Assembly: GCA_937867335.1 (NCBI GenBank)
Contig: CALMKX010000254.1
Location: 1-38,957, forward strand
Length of the DNA: 38,957 nt
Direction: 5' to 3'
From: an uncultured Acidobacteriota bacterium
GTDB taxonomy: Bacteria > Acidobacteriota > Thermoanaerobaculia > Multivoradales > SZUA-115
Below, piece after piece: positions 1 through 7,689 of this stretch. How positions within the stretch are numbered: position 1 is the stretch's first letter; the number at the start of each line of letters is the position of its first letter. A program made the position numbers and the translations under genes. The notes beneath the pieces are model-generated. The model was not told the DNA's origin. It saw only the letters and a list, made by a program, of their open reading frames with translations, and made no database searches.

Positions 1-539
1 GCCGCCAACGCCGGGAGCGGGCCGACATCACCTTCGGTCTCTCCGGGGTGGGCTGGGACGGCGATCGCGTGCTCGAGCGCTACGAGCTGCTCTACGAGGC
101 CGGCCTCGCCCTCGAGCGGGCCTGGGACGAGCGGCTGCGCGGCCAGAGGAACGGCGACGCCCGCCGGGCCGCGAAGCCCCTGGCGCTGCCGGCCGAAGCC
201 CTGCCCGGGCTGGCCATGGCCTTCGACCACCGGCGCATCCTCGCCACCGCTCTCGGCCGCCTACGGGGCAAGATCCGCTACCGGCCAGTGGTCTTCGAGC
301 TGCTCAGCGAGCCCTTCACCCTGCTCCAGCTCCAGCGCGCCGTCGAGGCCCTCGCCGGCCTTCGCCTCCACAAAGGCAACTTCCGCCGGCTCCTGGAGCA
401 CAGCGGCCTGGTGGAAGGCACCGGCCGCCAGCGAGCCAGCACCGGCGGCCGCCCCGCCGAGCTCTTCCACTTCCGCCGCGAAGTCCTCCGCGAACGCCCC
501 GCCCCCGGAGTCGGCCTGCCCGGACTGCGGCGGGAGTAG
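1..539 (+). CDS. NrtR-like Nudix-family transcriptional regulator, C-terminal part (5' end outside the window)
   Basis: The reading frame is open from base 3, so the gene begins before the window. The GTG at 48 is internal. What remains looks like the end of the Nudix domain followed by the winged helix of NrtR/NadQ-type regulators. I see an AFDHRRIL segment, then KIRYRPVVFELL, FTLLQLQ, an HKGNFRRLL helix and a GRPAELFHF ending. That order is typical of the family, in which a catalytically weak Nudix domain senses an ADP-ribose-type ligand and the winged helix represses NAD or sugar-use genes. The Nudix box itself is not visible, so hydrolase and regulator cannot be separated. The target genes are unknown and the downstream neighbour lies on the opposite strand. 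Family assignment is fairly sure; the exact role is not. Confidence 0.72.
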   Translation, partial: RQRRERADITFGLSGVGWDGDRVLERYELLYEAGLALERAWDERLRGQRNGDARRAAKPLALPAEALPGLAMAFDHRRILATALGRLRGKIRYRPVVFELLSEPFTLLQLQRAVEALAGLRLHKGNFRRLLEHSGLVEGTGRQRASTGGRPAELFHFRREVLRERPAPGVGLPGLRRE

Positions 540-541
540 GG

Positions 542-557
542 GAGCGAGGCGTCGCTC
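542..557 (+). terminator. Possible terminator hairpin after the Nudix-family gene
   Basis: A 6-bp perfect stem (GAGCGA/TCGCTC) with a GGCG loop starts three bases after the stop codon. It is followed by TCGCTT rather than a real T-run, so it is only a weak intrinsic terminator candidate. It lies between convergent genes, where terminators are expected. Confidence 0.35.
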
Positions 558-691
558 TCGCTTACAAGCGTGACTCGGCTCCTCAGACCCTCCTGCCTGT
601 TCCGAAGCCCACTCCTCCGCAGACTTCCGGAGCTCGTGCGCGCCTCTAGCCTCAGCTATGCCTGAAGCACTTCCTCTTGAACAGATGGCGC

Positions 692-1126
692 CTACTTGCC
701 GAGAATGCTGATCCCGTAGTAGCACGGGTTGCGGTGACACGAATACATCTTCACGACCAGGCGATACTTGCCTGTCCACCGTGGGTTTACCCCAATGATG
801 GGCAAGCTGTCCGTCTGCAGATCCTGGCCGATCTTGTTGTTGTACTCGTCGTAAAGCGTTAGGTCGAGATCCGAGCAGTCCTCGTCACAAACCGAGAGAA
901 CCTTGTAAGACCTGCCTCGCCTGAGAGTGAAAGTGAATGAGTCGGACTGTCCGGAATTCAGAGAGTCGAGCCTGTCGTTGTGAGTCTCGGTCCAACCATC
1001 AGTAAGCGCAGCTAGCTTGACGATTGCCAGTTGCCCGTTGACCTGGTCTGTGTACTCCCCAGCAGAGGCAGCTCTGGGCAAAGCCAAGATGACAAAGGCA
1101 GCTGTCGCAAGGATTGACATTTCCAT
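692..1126 (-). CDS. Small secreted hypothetical protein
   Basis: A 144-residue protein with a clear signal peptide of about 22 residues (hydrophobic core ILATAAFVILALP, cleavage probably after AASA). The mature part is polar, with SDSFTFTLRRGRSYKVLSVCDEDCSDLDLTLYD split across short beta-rich stretches and four cysteines (CDEDC, and C..NPC near the end) that could form disulfides after export. It resembles the jelly-roll domains often appended to secreted enzymes, but I do not recognise a family. The start is supported by a full AAGGAGG at 1137-1143, ten bases upstream. Its base composition is visibly less GC-rich than its neighbours, which suggests a different history. It is convergent with the Nudix gene and stands alone. 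Confidence 0.75.
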   Translation of the reverse strand: MEMSILATAAFVILALPRAASAGEYTDQVNGQLAIVKLAALTDGWTETHNDRLDSLNSGQSDSFTFTLRRGRSYKVLSVCDEDCSDLDLTLYDEYNNKIGQDLQTDSLPIIGVNPRWTGKYRLVVKMYSCHRNPCYYGISILGK

Positions 1127-1629
1127 CGCCGATGATCCTCCTTCCGTTTCATGATGGCCTGTTAGTTGCCACGTTAGTAGTCGATTATTGCGATTTCAGA
1201 GAACCCCGCGAGGCCTGGCCCTTCGACCTTCCAGAATCGGCTCCGACGTCGACCCACAGCGCTGGACTCTGCGAGCCTTTTCGAAGGTCGGCATTCCGAA
1301 GGCTCCCTGTTCCGGCGATCGAACTGATCCCTCCCAGAGACTGGTTGAACCGCTGCAAGTCGGAGCTTCAAATCGGTTTCGAAGACTCGACTTGGCAACA
1401 CCCTCCCTGACATCGGCGGCAACGCCGAGTTTGCTGGGATAGTGCCCAAGAGGGGTGCTGCCACCTTCCCGGCTCGGGTCGCGCGACCTTGGCTTGGTCT
1501 AATCAATAACGCGAAGTCAGACGAGTTCGGGGACCACGGATCTTCTCTGGGCTTGGCGGGGGCTCGGAGTCCTGCTGCTACCAACCCGCTATCATCCAAC
1601 CCTGAACTCGCGCGTGACCGGAGGGTGCC
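1127..1629. other. 503-base gap without a recognised gene
   Basis: Apart from the AAGGAGG of the leftward gene (1137-1143) and a GGAGGG for the rightward gene (1620-1625), I see no supported gene, RNA or repeat. Composition is more balanced than the rest of the window. Short open frames here lack ribosome sites and recognisable motifs. The promoters of the two divergent neighbours should lie here, but I could not identify convincing paired boxes. Confidence 0.5.
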
Positions 1630-2964
1630 ATGGTGGAGATGCTGGGGCGGGCGGTGGGTTGGGCGAGTGGGGTGGTTTGGGGGCCTTGGACGGTGGCTTT
1701 GCTGCTGGGCTCCGGGCTCTATCTCACTCTGCGGTTCCGCTTTGTGCAGCTGCTGCGTCTCCCGGAGGCGCTGCGGGCCCTGGGTGGGAAGGGCAGCGGT
1801 GGGGGCGGCGGCGGGGTGTTGACGCCTTTCCAGGCCTTCATGACCGGCCTGGCTGCCTCGGTGGGCACGGGCAACATCGCCGGGGTGGCCACGGCGATCG
1901 TCACCGGCGGGCCGGGGGCGGTGTTCTGGCTGTGGGTGTACGGCTTCTTCGCCGCGGCGATCAAATTCGCCGAAGCAGTGCTCGGCATGCGCTACCGGCA
2001 GGTGGACGGCGCTCGCTTCTCGGCCGGGCCGATGCACTATCTGCGGGACGGCCTCAAGGCACCGCGCCTGGCCCTGGCTTACGGGCTGATCGCCGGCGTG
2101 GCGGCTCTGGTGACCACGCCGTTCACCCAGCCAAACTCGATCGCCGTGGTCTTCTCCAGCCAGTTCCAGGTGCCGGCCTGGGTGAGCGGGGTGGTGCTCG
2201 CCGTGCTCACCTGGGTGGTGGTGATCGGCGGCGCCGGCTCGATCGGCCGGGCGGCGGAAAAGCTGGCACCGCTGATGGTGGGGTTGTACCTGGTGGGTGG
2301 GCTGATCGTGGTGCTCCGCCACGCCGAGGCCCTGCCAGGGGTGCTGGCGTTGATCGTGCGCGAGGCCTTCTCGCTCCACAGCGCGGCCGGCGGAGCGGCG
2401 GGCGTGGGCATGATGGTCGCCCTGCGCTACGGCCTCGCCCGGGGCATCTACGCCAACGAGGCCGGCTACGGCACGGCGGCGGTGGCCTATGGCTCGGCCC
2501 GCTCCGAGCGGCCGCTCGAGCAGGGCTTGAACGCGGTGATCGAAGTCTTCATCGTCACCTTCATCACCTGCACTTTGAGCGCGCTCACCGTGCTGGTTTC
2601 GGGCGTCTGGCAGTCCGGCGCCAAGAGCACGGCTCTGGTGGCGGCGGCTTTCGATACCTCGCTGCCCGGGGGCGGTTACGTGGTGGCCCTCTCGGCCCTG
2701 CTCTTCGGCTACACCACGCTGATCGGCTGGGCCTACTACGGCGAGCAGTTCCTCGAGTACGTGCTGGGCGGCTGGGTGGTGAAGCCCTACCGCTGGCTCT
2801 ACTGCGCCCTGGTGGTGCTGGGCGCCACCACCAGCGTGGACCTGGTCTGGGCCTGGGGGGATCTGATGAACGGCCTGCAGGTTTTCCCCAACCTGGTGGG
2901 CCTCCTGGGGCTCGCCGGCGTGGCCGCCCAGGTGCTCCGACCCGAGGCCGAGAAGGCGAGCTAG
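1630..2964 (+). CDS. Sodium/alanine-type amino-acid symporter (AGCS family)
   Basis: A 444-residue polytopic inner-membrane protein of the length usual for the alanine/glycine:cation symporter family. Recognisable family landmarks are the LTPFQAFMTGLAASVGTGN stretch with GTGNIAGV at 79-86, GPGAVFWLWV just after it, a GPMHYL segment around 135, and NEAGYGTA in the second half. These proteins import small amino acids such as alanine, glycine or glutamine with sodium or protons. The start is set by GGAGGG at 1620-1625. A glycine-rich insert at about residues 53-62 is unusual and probably a flexible loop. The next gene starts one base after the stop and encodes a dipeptide epimerase, so the natural cargo may be amino acids released from cell-wall peptides (inference). 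Confidence 0.9.
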   Translation: MVEMLGRAVGWASGVVWGPWTVALLLGSGLYLTLRFRFVQLLRLPEALRALGGKGSGGGGGGVLTPFQAFMTGLAASVGTGNIAGVATAIVTGGPGAVFWLWVYGFFAAAIKFAEAVLGMRYRQVDGARFSAGPMHYLRDGLKAPRLALAYGLIAGVAALVTTPFTQPNSIAVVFSSQFQVPAWVSGVVLAVLTWVVVIGGAGSIGRAAEKLAPLMVGLYLVGGLIVVLRHAEALPGVLALIVREAFSLHSAAGGAAGVGMMVALRYGLARGIYANEAGYGTAAVAYGSARSERPLEQGLNAVIEVFIVTFITCTLSALTVLVSGVWQSGAKSTALVAAAFDTSLPGGGYVVALSALLFGYTTLIGWAYYGEQFLEYVLGGWVVKPYRWLYCALVVLGATTSVDLVWAWGDLMNGLQVFPNLVGLLGLAGVAAQVLRPEAEKAS

Positions 2965-2965
2965 C

Positions 2966-4000
2966 ATGGCGGAAGTGCGCCGCTTCGCGATCCGCCCGTT
3001 CGAGCTCCATCTGCGCCACACCTTCCGGCTCTCGCGCGGGGCGAGCGACTCGCGGCGCAGCGCCCTCGTGGAGATCGAGGACGATGAGGGGCGGGTGGGG
3101 CGGGGGGAAGCCGCGCCGATCGCCCGCTACCGGCAGGACCAGGCTTCGTCGATCACCGCCCTCGAGGCGATGCTGCCCCGCCTTGCCGACCTCCGCCGCT
3201 TCGCCGGCACCGCCCGCAGGCTCGCCGTGCCAGGCCAGAGCGCGGCCGAGGCGGCCCTCGACATGGCCCTTTGGGACCTCGCCGGCCAACGCCTGGGAGC
3301 GCCGGTGTATGAGCTTCTGGGCCTCGATCCTCGCCCGCTGCCGGTGACCTCCTTCACTATCGCCATGGACACACCGGAGCGCCTGGTCGCCAAGGTGGAG
3401 GAGGCCGGCGCCTTCGAGGTGCTCAAAGTGAAACTCGGCTCGGCCGAGGACCGCCGGCTTCTCGAGGCCGTGCGCGGCGCCACGGACCGCCCCCTGCGGG
3501 TAGATGCCAACGAAGGGTGGGCCTTCGAGGAAGCCCTCGGCAACCTCGAGTGGCTGGCCGAGATGGGGGTGGAGCTGGTGGAGCAGCCGCTGCGCGAAGG
3601 CGAGCTCGATGCCACGCGGGAGCTCGCCCGGCAGAGCCCCTTGCCGCTTTTCGCCGACGAGGACGTGCACCGCGCGGAGGACATTCCCCGCCTGGCCGGG
3701 GTGTACCACGGCATCAACATCAAGCTCGCCAAATGCGGCGGGCCGAGCGAGGCGCTGGCGATGATCCAAGTGGCCCGCGCCCACGGCCTGCAGGTGATGC
3801 TCGGCTGCATGATCGAATCCTCCCTCGGCATCACTGCGGCGGCGCAGCTCGCTCCCCTGGTGGATTTCCTCGACCTCGACGGCCATTTGCTGGTCACCGA
3901 CGATCCCTTCGTGGGCGTGGGCTTCGCCTCCGGCCGGCTGGTGCTGCCGGAGGCTCCCGGCCTGGGGGTACGACCGCGGGCGGAGGCGGAGGGGCGATGA
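2966..4000 (+). CDS. Dipeptide epimerase (L-Ala-D/L-Glu epimerase type, enolase superfamily)
   Basis: A 344-residue enolase-superfamily enzyme of the muconate-lactonizing subgroup. Catalytic landmarks appear in order: KVK with Lys154 and Lys156, metal ligand Asp180 in RVDANEGW, Glu206 in VEQP, Asp231 in LFADED, and the second base in NIKLAKCGG (Lys253). A CMIESSLG segment near 281-288 and a DLDG segment near 313-316 match the substrate-determining end of Ala-Glu epimerases. Such enzymes interconvert L-Ala-D-Glu and L-Ala-L-Glu during murein-peptide salvage. Exact dipeptide specificity cannot be read with certainty; hydrophobic-dipeptide epimerases are the main alternative. It lies one base after the symporter and shares an ATGA overlap with the kinase gene, so it is co-translated with both. 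Confidence 0.88.
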   Translation: MAEVRRFAIRPFELHLRHTFRLSRGASDSRRSALVEIEDDEGRVGRGEAAPIARYRQDQASSITALEAMLPRLADLRRFAGTARRLAVPGQSAAEAALDMALWDLAGQRLGAPVYELLGLDPRPLPVTSFTIAMDTPERLVAKVEEAGAFEVLKVKLGSAEDRRLLEAVRGATDRPLRVDANEGWAFEEALGNLEWLAEMGVELVEQPLREGELDATRELARQSPLPLFADEDVHRAEDIPRLAGVYHGINIKLAKCGGPSEALAMIQVARAHGLQVMLGCMIESSLGITAAAQLAPLVDFLDLDGHLLVTDDPFVGVGFASGRLVLPEAPGLGVRPRAEAEGR

Positions 4001-4911
4001 GCTACGTCCTGGGCATCGATGCCGGCGGCACCAAGACGATGGGCCTCCTGGCCGACTCGACGGGCCGCGTGGTGGGCCGGATGCGCTCCGGCGGCGCCAA
4101 CTTGGTGGCGCACGGCGAGCTGGCGGTGGAGAAGGCCCTGTTCCAGGTGATCGAGGGCCTGGACGCCCCGGAGCCGGTGGCGGCGGTCTGCTTGGGCATG
4201 GCCGGGGTGGATCGGCCGGAAGACAAGCAGTTGCTGGTGGAGCTGCTGCGCCGCCTGGGCTTAAGGCGCGAGGTGCTGGTGGTCAACGACGCCTACATCG
4301 CCCTTGCCGCCGGGGCTCCGGAGAACACCGGCATCGTGGTGGTGGCCGGCACCGGCTCGATTGCCTACGGCGTGGACCCCGCGGGCGAGACCGCCCGTTC
4401 CGGCGGCTGGGGCTACCTGCTGGGGGACGAGGGCTCGTCCTTCTGGCTCGGCCACGCCGCGGTGCGCCAGGGCATCCGAGCGGCGGACGGCCGCGGGCCG
4501 GCCACTTCGCTCTACGAGCGGATCTGCCTGGAAGTGGGAGTCTCGGAGCCCTCTGGGCTGGTGAAGTGGTTCTACGACCAGGAGCTCTCCCGCTATCGGG
4601 TGGCCAAGCTCGCCGCCCTGGTGCAGCAGGAGGCCGACGGCGGCGACGAAGCCGCGCGGGCCCTGCTCGACCAGGCGGCCCAGCACCTGGCCCGGGCGGC
4701 TCGGGCGGTGGCCCGGCAGCTGCACTTCCCGGAGCCCTATCCGCTGGTGCTGGCCGGCGGGGTGTTCCGGGCCTGCCCCAGCCTCTACCAGCGAGTGGAG
4801 GCGAGCCTCGATCTGCCGGCGGCCCGGGTCGTGAGGCTCGAGGCCGAGCCGGCCAGCGGTGCGGTGAAGCTGGCGCTCGGCTTGCTCAAAGGCGAGTCGC
4901 AGCCAGGATAG
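3997..4911 (+). CDS. N-acetylglucosamine kinase-like BadF/BadG/BcrA/BcrD ATPase-fold protein
   Basis: A 304-residue sugar kinase of the ASKHA fold. The phosphate-1 loop is GIDAGGTKT near the N-terminus. The phosphate-2 region is VVAGTGSIAYG around residues 111-121, followed by the GGWGYLLGDEGSSFWLG signature of the GlcNAc-kinase/BadF group, and a C-terminal LVLAGGVF adenosine motif. I chose the ATG at 3997 because it overlaps the epimerase stop (ATGA) and begins directly with the ATP-binding strand. The family phosphorylates N-acetylglucosamine or related amino sugars, including MurNAc in some members. Beside a dipeptide epimerase this suggests recovery of murein sugars and peptides (inference). 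The true sugar is not determined. Confidence 0.87.
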   Translation: MSYVLGIDAGGTKTMGLLADSTGRVVGRMRSGGANLVAHGELAVEKALFQVIEGLDAPEPVAAVCLGMAGVDRPEDKQLLVELLRRLGLRREVLVVNDAYIALAAGAPENTGIVVVAGTGSIAYGVDPAGETARSGGWGYLLGDEGSSFWLGHAAVRQGIRAADGRGPATSLYERICLEVGVSEPSGLVKWFYDQELSRYRVAKLAALVQQEADGGDEAARALLDQAAQHLARAARAVARQLHFPEPYPLVLAGGVFRACPSLYQRVEASLDLPAARVVRLEAEPASGAVKLALGLLKGESQPG

Positions 4912-4924
4912 AATCCCCGCGATC

Positions 4925-5905
4925 ATGCCAGCGCGCTCCCGGCCCCAGCCGACCGCCCCTTCCCCGGCCGGTCCTCTCGACGTCAGTGTGGTGGTGCCGG
5001 TGCTCAACGAAGAGGGCTCGGTGGCCGAGCTCGCGGCGCGCGTGGCGCGGGTGCTCGAGGAGCTGGGCAAGAGCTTCGAGATCGTCTTCGTGGACGACGG
5101 CTCGCGTGACGGCACGGCCGAGGCGGTGCGCCGGGTGCACCAGGACGACCCGCGGGTGAAGCTGGTGCGCCTGCGCCGCAACTTCGGCAAGGCCGCGGCG
5201 CTCACCGCCGGCTTCGAGCACAGCCGTGGGGCGATCCTGATCACCATGGACGGCGACCTCCAGGACGATCCGGAGGAGATTCCGCGCTTCCTCTCGGCTC
5301 TGGAGGAAGGGGGGCTCGATCTGGTTTCCGGCTGGAAGCGCCAGCGCCACGACCCGATCTCCAAGCGCTATCCCTCGAAGCTCTTCAACGCCGTCACCCG
5401 CCGGCTCGCCCGGGTGGATCTCCACGACTTCAACTGCGGCTTCAAGGCCTATCGCCGCGAGGTGGTGGAGGAGATCGCTCTCTACGGCGAGCTCCATCGC
5501 TACATCCCGGTGCTCGCCAGCCGTCGCGGCTTCGCCATCGGCGAGATCGAGGTGCGCCACCATCCCCGCCGGCACGGCGTGTCGAAATACGGCTGGGATC
5601 GCTTCTACAAAGGCCTGCTCGATCTCATCACGGTGCTCTTCATCACCCGCTACACCCGCCGGCCCCTCCACCTTTTCGGCCTGATCGGCCTGGGCTTTCT
5701 GGGCGTGGGTTTCTTGATCAACGTCTACCTGGCCCTGCTCTGGCTGCAGGGGAGCTACCTCTCCAACCGGCCGTTGCTGCTCTTGGGGGTGCTCTTGATG
5801 GTGGTGGGAGTACAGGTGCTCACCACCGGGCTGATCGCCGAGATGCTGGCCTCGGCCGGCTTCAGGCGGGCCGAGAGCTATTCCATTCGGGAGCTTCTGG
5901 AATGA
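4925..5905 (+). CDS. Family 2 glycosyltransferase with two C-terminal membrane helices (DPM1/GtrB-like)
   Basis: A 326-residue GT2 enzyme. The N-terminal GT-A domain carries VVVPVLNEE (22-30), VDDGSRDGT (56-64) for nucleotide binding, DGDLQDDPEE (109-118) containing the metal-binding DxD, and a DFNCGFKAYRR acceptor segment. Two hydrophobic helices at about 243-265 and 274-300 follow, as in polyprenyl-phosphate glucose or mannose transferases of the GtrB/DPM1 type. The likely reaction is transfer of a sugar from a nucleotide donor to a lipid phosphate on the cytoplasmic face. It begins 13 bases after the kinase gene and overlaps the next gene by ATGA, so it belongs to the same operon. The sugar and the final acceptor are unknown. 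Confidence 0.88.
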   Translation: MPARSRPQPTAPSPAGPLDVSVVVPVLNEEGSVAELAARVARVLEELGKSFEIVFVDDGSRDGTAEAVRRVHQDDPRVKLVRLRRNFGKAAALTAGFEHSRGAILITMDGDLQDDPEEIPRFLSALEEGGLDLVSGWKRQRHDPISKRYPSKLFNAVTRRLARVDLHDFNCGFKAYRREVVEEIALYGELHRYIPVLASRRGFAIGEIEVRHHPRRHGVSKYGWDRFYKGLLDLITVLFITRYTRRPLHLFGLIGLGFLGVGFLINVYLALLWLQGSYLSNRPLLLLGVLLMVVGVQVLTTGLIAEMLASAGFRRAESYSIRELLE

Positions 5906-7047
5906 CCACCTGGGCTCGCTGCCTGGTTTGCTCGAGGACCGGTGAAGAGGCGCCGCTCGATCGCCCGGCCTTCCTCTCGCCGGCCGGCGCCCCCTGGCTG
6001 GTGCGCTATGAGCTCGACGCCGCCCGCGGCCGGGAGCTCAAGGCCGCTCTCGCCACCCGGCCCTGGACGCTGTGGCGCTACCGCGAGCTGCTGCCCCTGG
6101 CGGACTTCGAGCGGCGGGTGGACCTGGGTGAGGGCGGCACGCCGCTTCTGCCCCTGCGGCGGATCGGCCCACCGGGTGTGGAGGTGTGGCTCAAGGAGGA
6201 GGGCGGAAACCCCACCGGCTCGTTCAAGGCCCGAGGGCTCTCCCTGGCGGTCAACCGGGCCCGGGAGCTGGGAGCCGAGGGGGTGCAGCTGCCAAGCGCC
6301 GGCAACGCCGCCATCGCACTCGCCACCTTCGCCGCCGCCGCCGGGCTGCCGGCGCGGGTGGCCGTGCCGGAGGACACCCCCCAGACCGTGGTGCGGCGCT
6401 GCCGAGAGATGGGCGCCCAGGTGTTCACCGCTCCCGGCACGCTGGTGGAGGCCGGCAAGCTGCTGGCGGCCCAGGGCGGAGACTACTGGACCCTGGCCAC
6501 CTTGAAAGAGCCCTACCGCGCCGAGGGCAAGAAGACCATGGGCCTCGAGCTCGCCGAGCAATTCGGCTGGGAGCTGCCGGATTGGATCCTCTATCCGACC
6601 GGCGGCGGCACTGGCATCGTGGGTATGCACAAGGCCTTCGACGAGCTCGAGCAGCTCGGCCTCCTGCCGCCCGGCCGCAGGCCCCGCTTCGTGGTGGTGC
6701 AGATGGCCGGCTGCGCGCCCCTGGTGCGCGCCTTCGAGCGGGGCCTGGACCAGGCTCCGACCTGGGAGGATCCGCAAACCGAAGTCTGGGGCTTGAGGGT
6801 GCCGCAGGCGGTGGCGGATTTCTTGATCCTCCGTGCCCTCGCCGAGACCGGCGGTCGAGCCCTTGCCGTGGCGGAGGAGCGCCTGCCGGCGATCGCCGCC
6901 GAGGCCGCCCGCCGCGAGGGTCTGCGCGTGGGGCCGGAAGGCGCCGCGGCTCTCGCCGCCCTCGAGGATCTGGCTGCCCGCGGCGAGCTCCGCGAGGGCG
7001 AGCGGGTGGTGGTGTTCCAGACCGGCAATCCGGACAACTATCTCTGA
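5902..7047 (+). CDS. Threonine synthase-like PLP-dependent enzyme
   Basis: A 381-residue fold-type II PLP enzyme. The cofactor lysine is Lys109 in GGNPTGSFKARG, the phosphate-contacting strand is PSAGNAA (131-137), and the glycine-rich phosphate cup is PTGGGTG near residue 233. LGEGGTPLL just before the active site is typical of threonine synthases, which convert O-phosphohomoserine to threonine. A CLVC pair near the N-terminus may be the remnant of the zinc-knuckle seen in some threonine synthases. Related lyases such as diaminopropionate-forming enzymes cannot be excluded, because no homoserine-pathway gene is nearby. The start overlaps the GT2 stop (ATGA), which suggests translational coupling. 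Confidence 0.83.
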   Translation: MTTWARCLVCSRTGEEAPLDRPAFLSPAGAPWLVRYELDAARGRELKAALATRPWTLWRYRELLPLADFERRVDLGEGGTPLLPLRRIGPPGVEVWLKEEGGNPTGSFKARGLSLAVNRARELGAEGVQLPSAGNAAIALATFAAAAGLPARVAVPEDTPQTVVRRCREMGAQVFTAPGTLVEAGKLLAAQGGDYWTLATLKEPYRAEGKKTMGLELAEQFGWELPDWILYPTGGGTGIVGMHKAFDELEQLGLLPPGRRPRFVVVQMAGCAPLVRAFERGLDQAPTWEDPQTEVWGLRVPQAVADFLILRALAETGGRALAVAEERLPAIAAEAARREGLRVGPEGAAALAALEDLAARGELREGERVVVFQTGNPDNYL

Positions 7048-7062
7048 GCCGGGAGGCCCACG

Positions 7063-7590
7063 ATGCCAGCACGAGCCGCAGTTGGGATCATCGCAGTCCT
7101 CAGCCTGCTGGCCCCGTCAGTGGCCGCTTCGTCCACCGACTGGAAGCCGCTCGAGTTCCTGATCGGCGAGTGGGTCGCCGAGGGCGGCGGGCAGCCTGGG
7201 ACCGGCGCGGGCAGCTTCTCGTTCCAGCTCGAAGCCGGGGGGGCGGTGCTCACTCGCCACAACGTGGCCGACTACCCGGCGGCGGAGGGTCGGCCGGCCT
7301 CCCACCATGAGGACCTGATGGTGCTCTACCAAGAGGCGCCGGACGGGGCCCTCAAAGCCATCTACTTCGACAGCGAGGGGCATGTGCTCCACTACGCGGT
7401 GGACGTCTCGGCCGGGCAGGGCGATGTTCGCCTGGTCTCGGAGTCGGTTCCTGGAGCGCCTCGCTTCGAGCTGCGCTACCGGAAAGCCGGCGAGGCCGGC
7501 CTGAGTGGAGAGTTCAACATCGCGCCACCCGGCAAGGCCGAGTTCGGCCCCTATCTACGCTGGACGGCCCGGCGCACGGCTTCTCGCTGA
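7063..7590 (+). CDS. Exported lipocalin-like hypothetical protein
   Basis: A 175-residue protein with a signal peptide (hydrophobic VGIIAVLSLLAPSVAAS, cleavage near residue 22). The mature part opens with LEFLIGEWVAEGG, a pattern seen in DUF1579-type and other lipocalin or nitrobindin-like beta-barrels. It continues with alternating strands (GGAVLTRHN, LKAIYFDSEGHVLHY) and ends in YLRWTARR. It is probably a periplasmic beta-barrel that may bind a small hydrophobic ligand, but no function can be assigned. GGGAGG-like bases just upstream (about 7050-7056) support the ATG. It follows the threonine-synthase-like gene by 15 bases and is the last gene before a hairpin at 7591. Confidence 0.72.
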   Translation: MPARAAVGIIAVLSLLAPSVAASSTDWKPLEFLIGEWVAEGGGQPGTGAGSFSFQLEAGGAVLTRHNVADYPAAEGRPASHHEDLMVLYQEAPDGALKAIYFDSEGHVLHYAVDVSAGQGDVRLVSESVPGAPRFELRYRKAGEAGLSGEFNIAPPGKAEFGPYLRWTARRTASR

Positions 7591-7611
7591 GCCGGGCTCA
7601 GGCCTCCCGGC
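7591..7611 (+). terminator. Probable terminator closing the 1630-7590 gene run
   Basis: A perfect 6-bp GC stem (GCCGGG/CCCGGC) with a 9-base loop begins directly after the stop codon and is followed by AGAAATTTCT. The T-tract is short, but the placement between two transcription units is right. Confidence 0.5.
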
Positions 7612-7630
7612 AGAAATTTCTCCTCCGAGC

Positions 7631-7659
7631 TTATCCAGTGCAGTCAGGAGGTGTATGAT
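7631..7659 (+). promoter_or_regulatory. Possible sigma70-type promoter for the beta-propeller gene
   Basis: TTATCC (7631-7636) and TATGAT (7654-7659) are separated by exactly 17 bases. The -10 box is close to consensus (5 of 6) while the -35 is poor (3 of 6). It sits in one of the few AT-richer stretches and 30 bases upstream of a well-spaced start codon. Confidence 0.4.
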
Positions 7660-7689
7660 GATCTAGGATTTTCGAAAGGAGGAAAAGAA

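Noticed and set aside
1114-1410. A 98-codon plus-strand frame in the intergenic region.
   Set aside because: No ribosome site, no recognisable motif, and it overlaps the start of the leftward secreted-protein gene.
1174-3021. A long minus-strand frame opposite the symporter gene.
   Set aside because: The translation is rich in His, Arg, Gln and Pro without motifs, and the plus strand encodes a clear AGCS transporter.
7651-7689. ATG at 7651 as start of the propeller gene.
   Set aside because: It overlaps the predicted -10 box and lies before AAAGGAGG. Starting at 7690 also gives a normal signal peptide.
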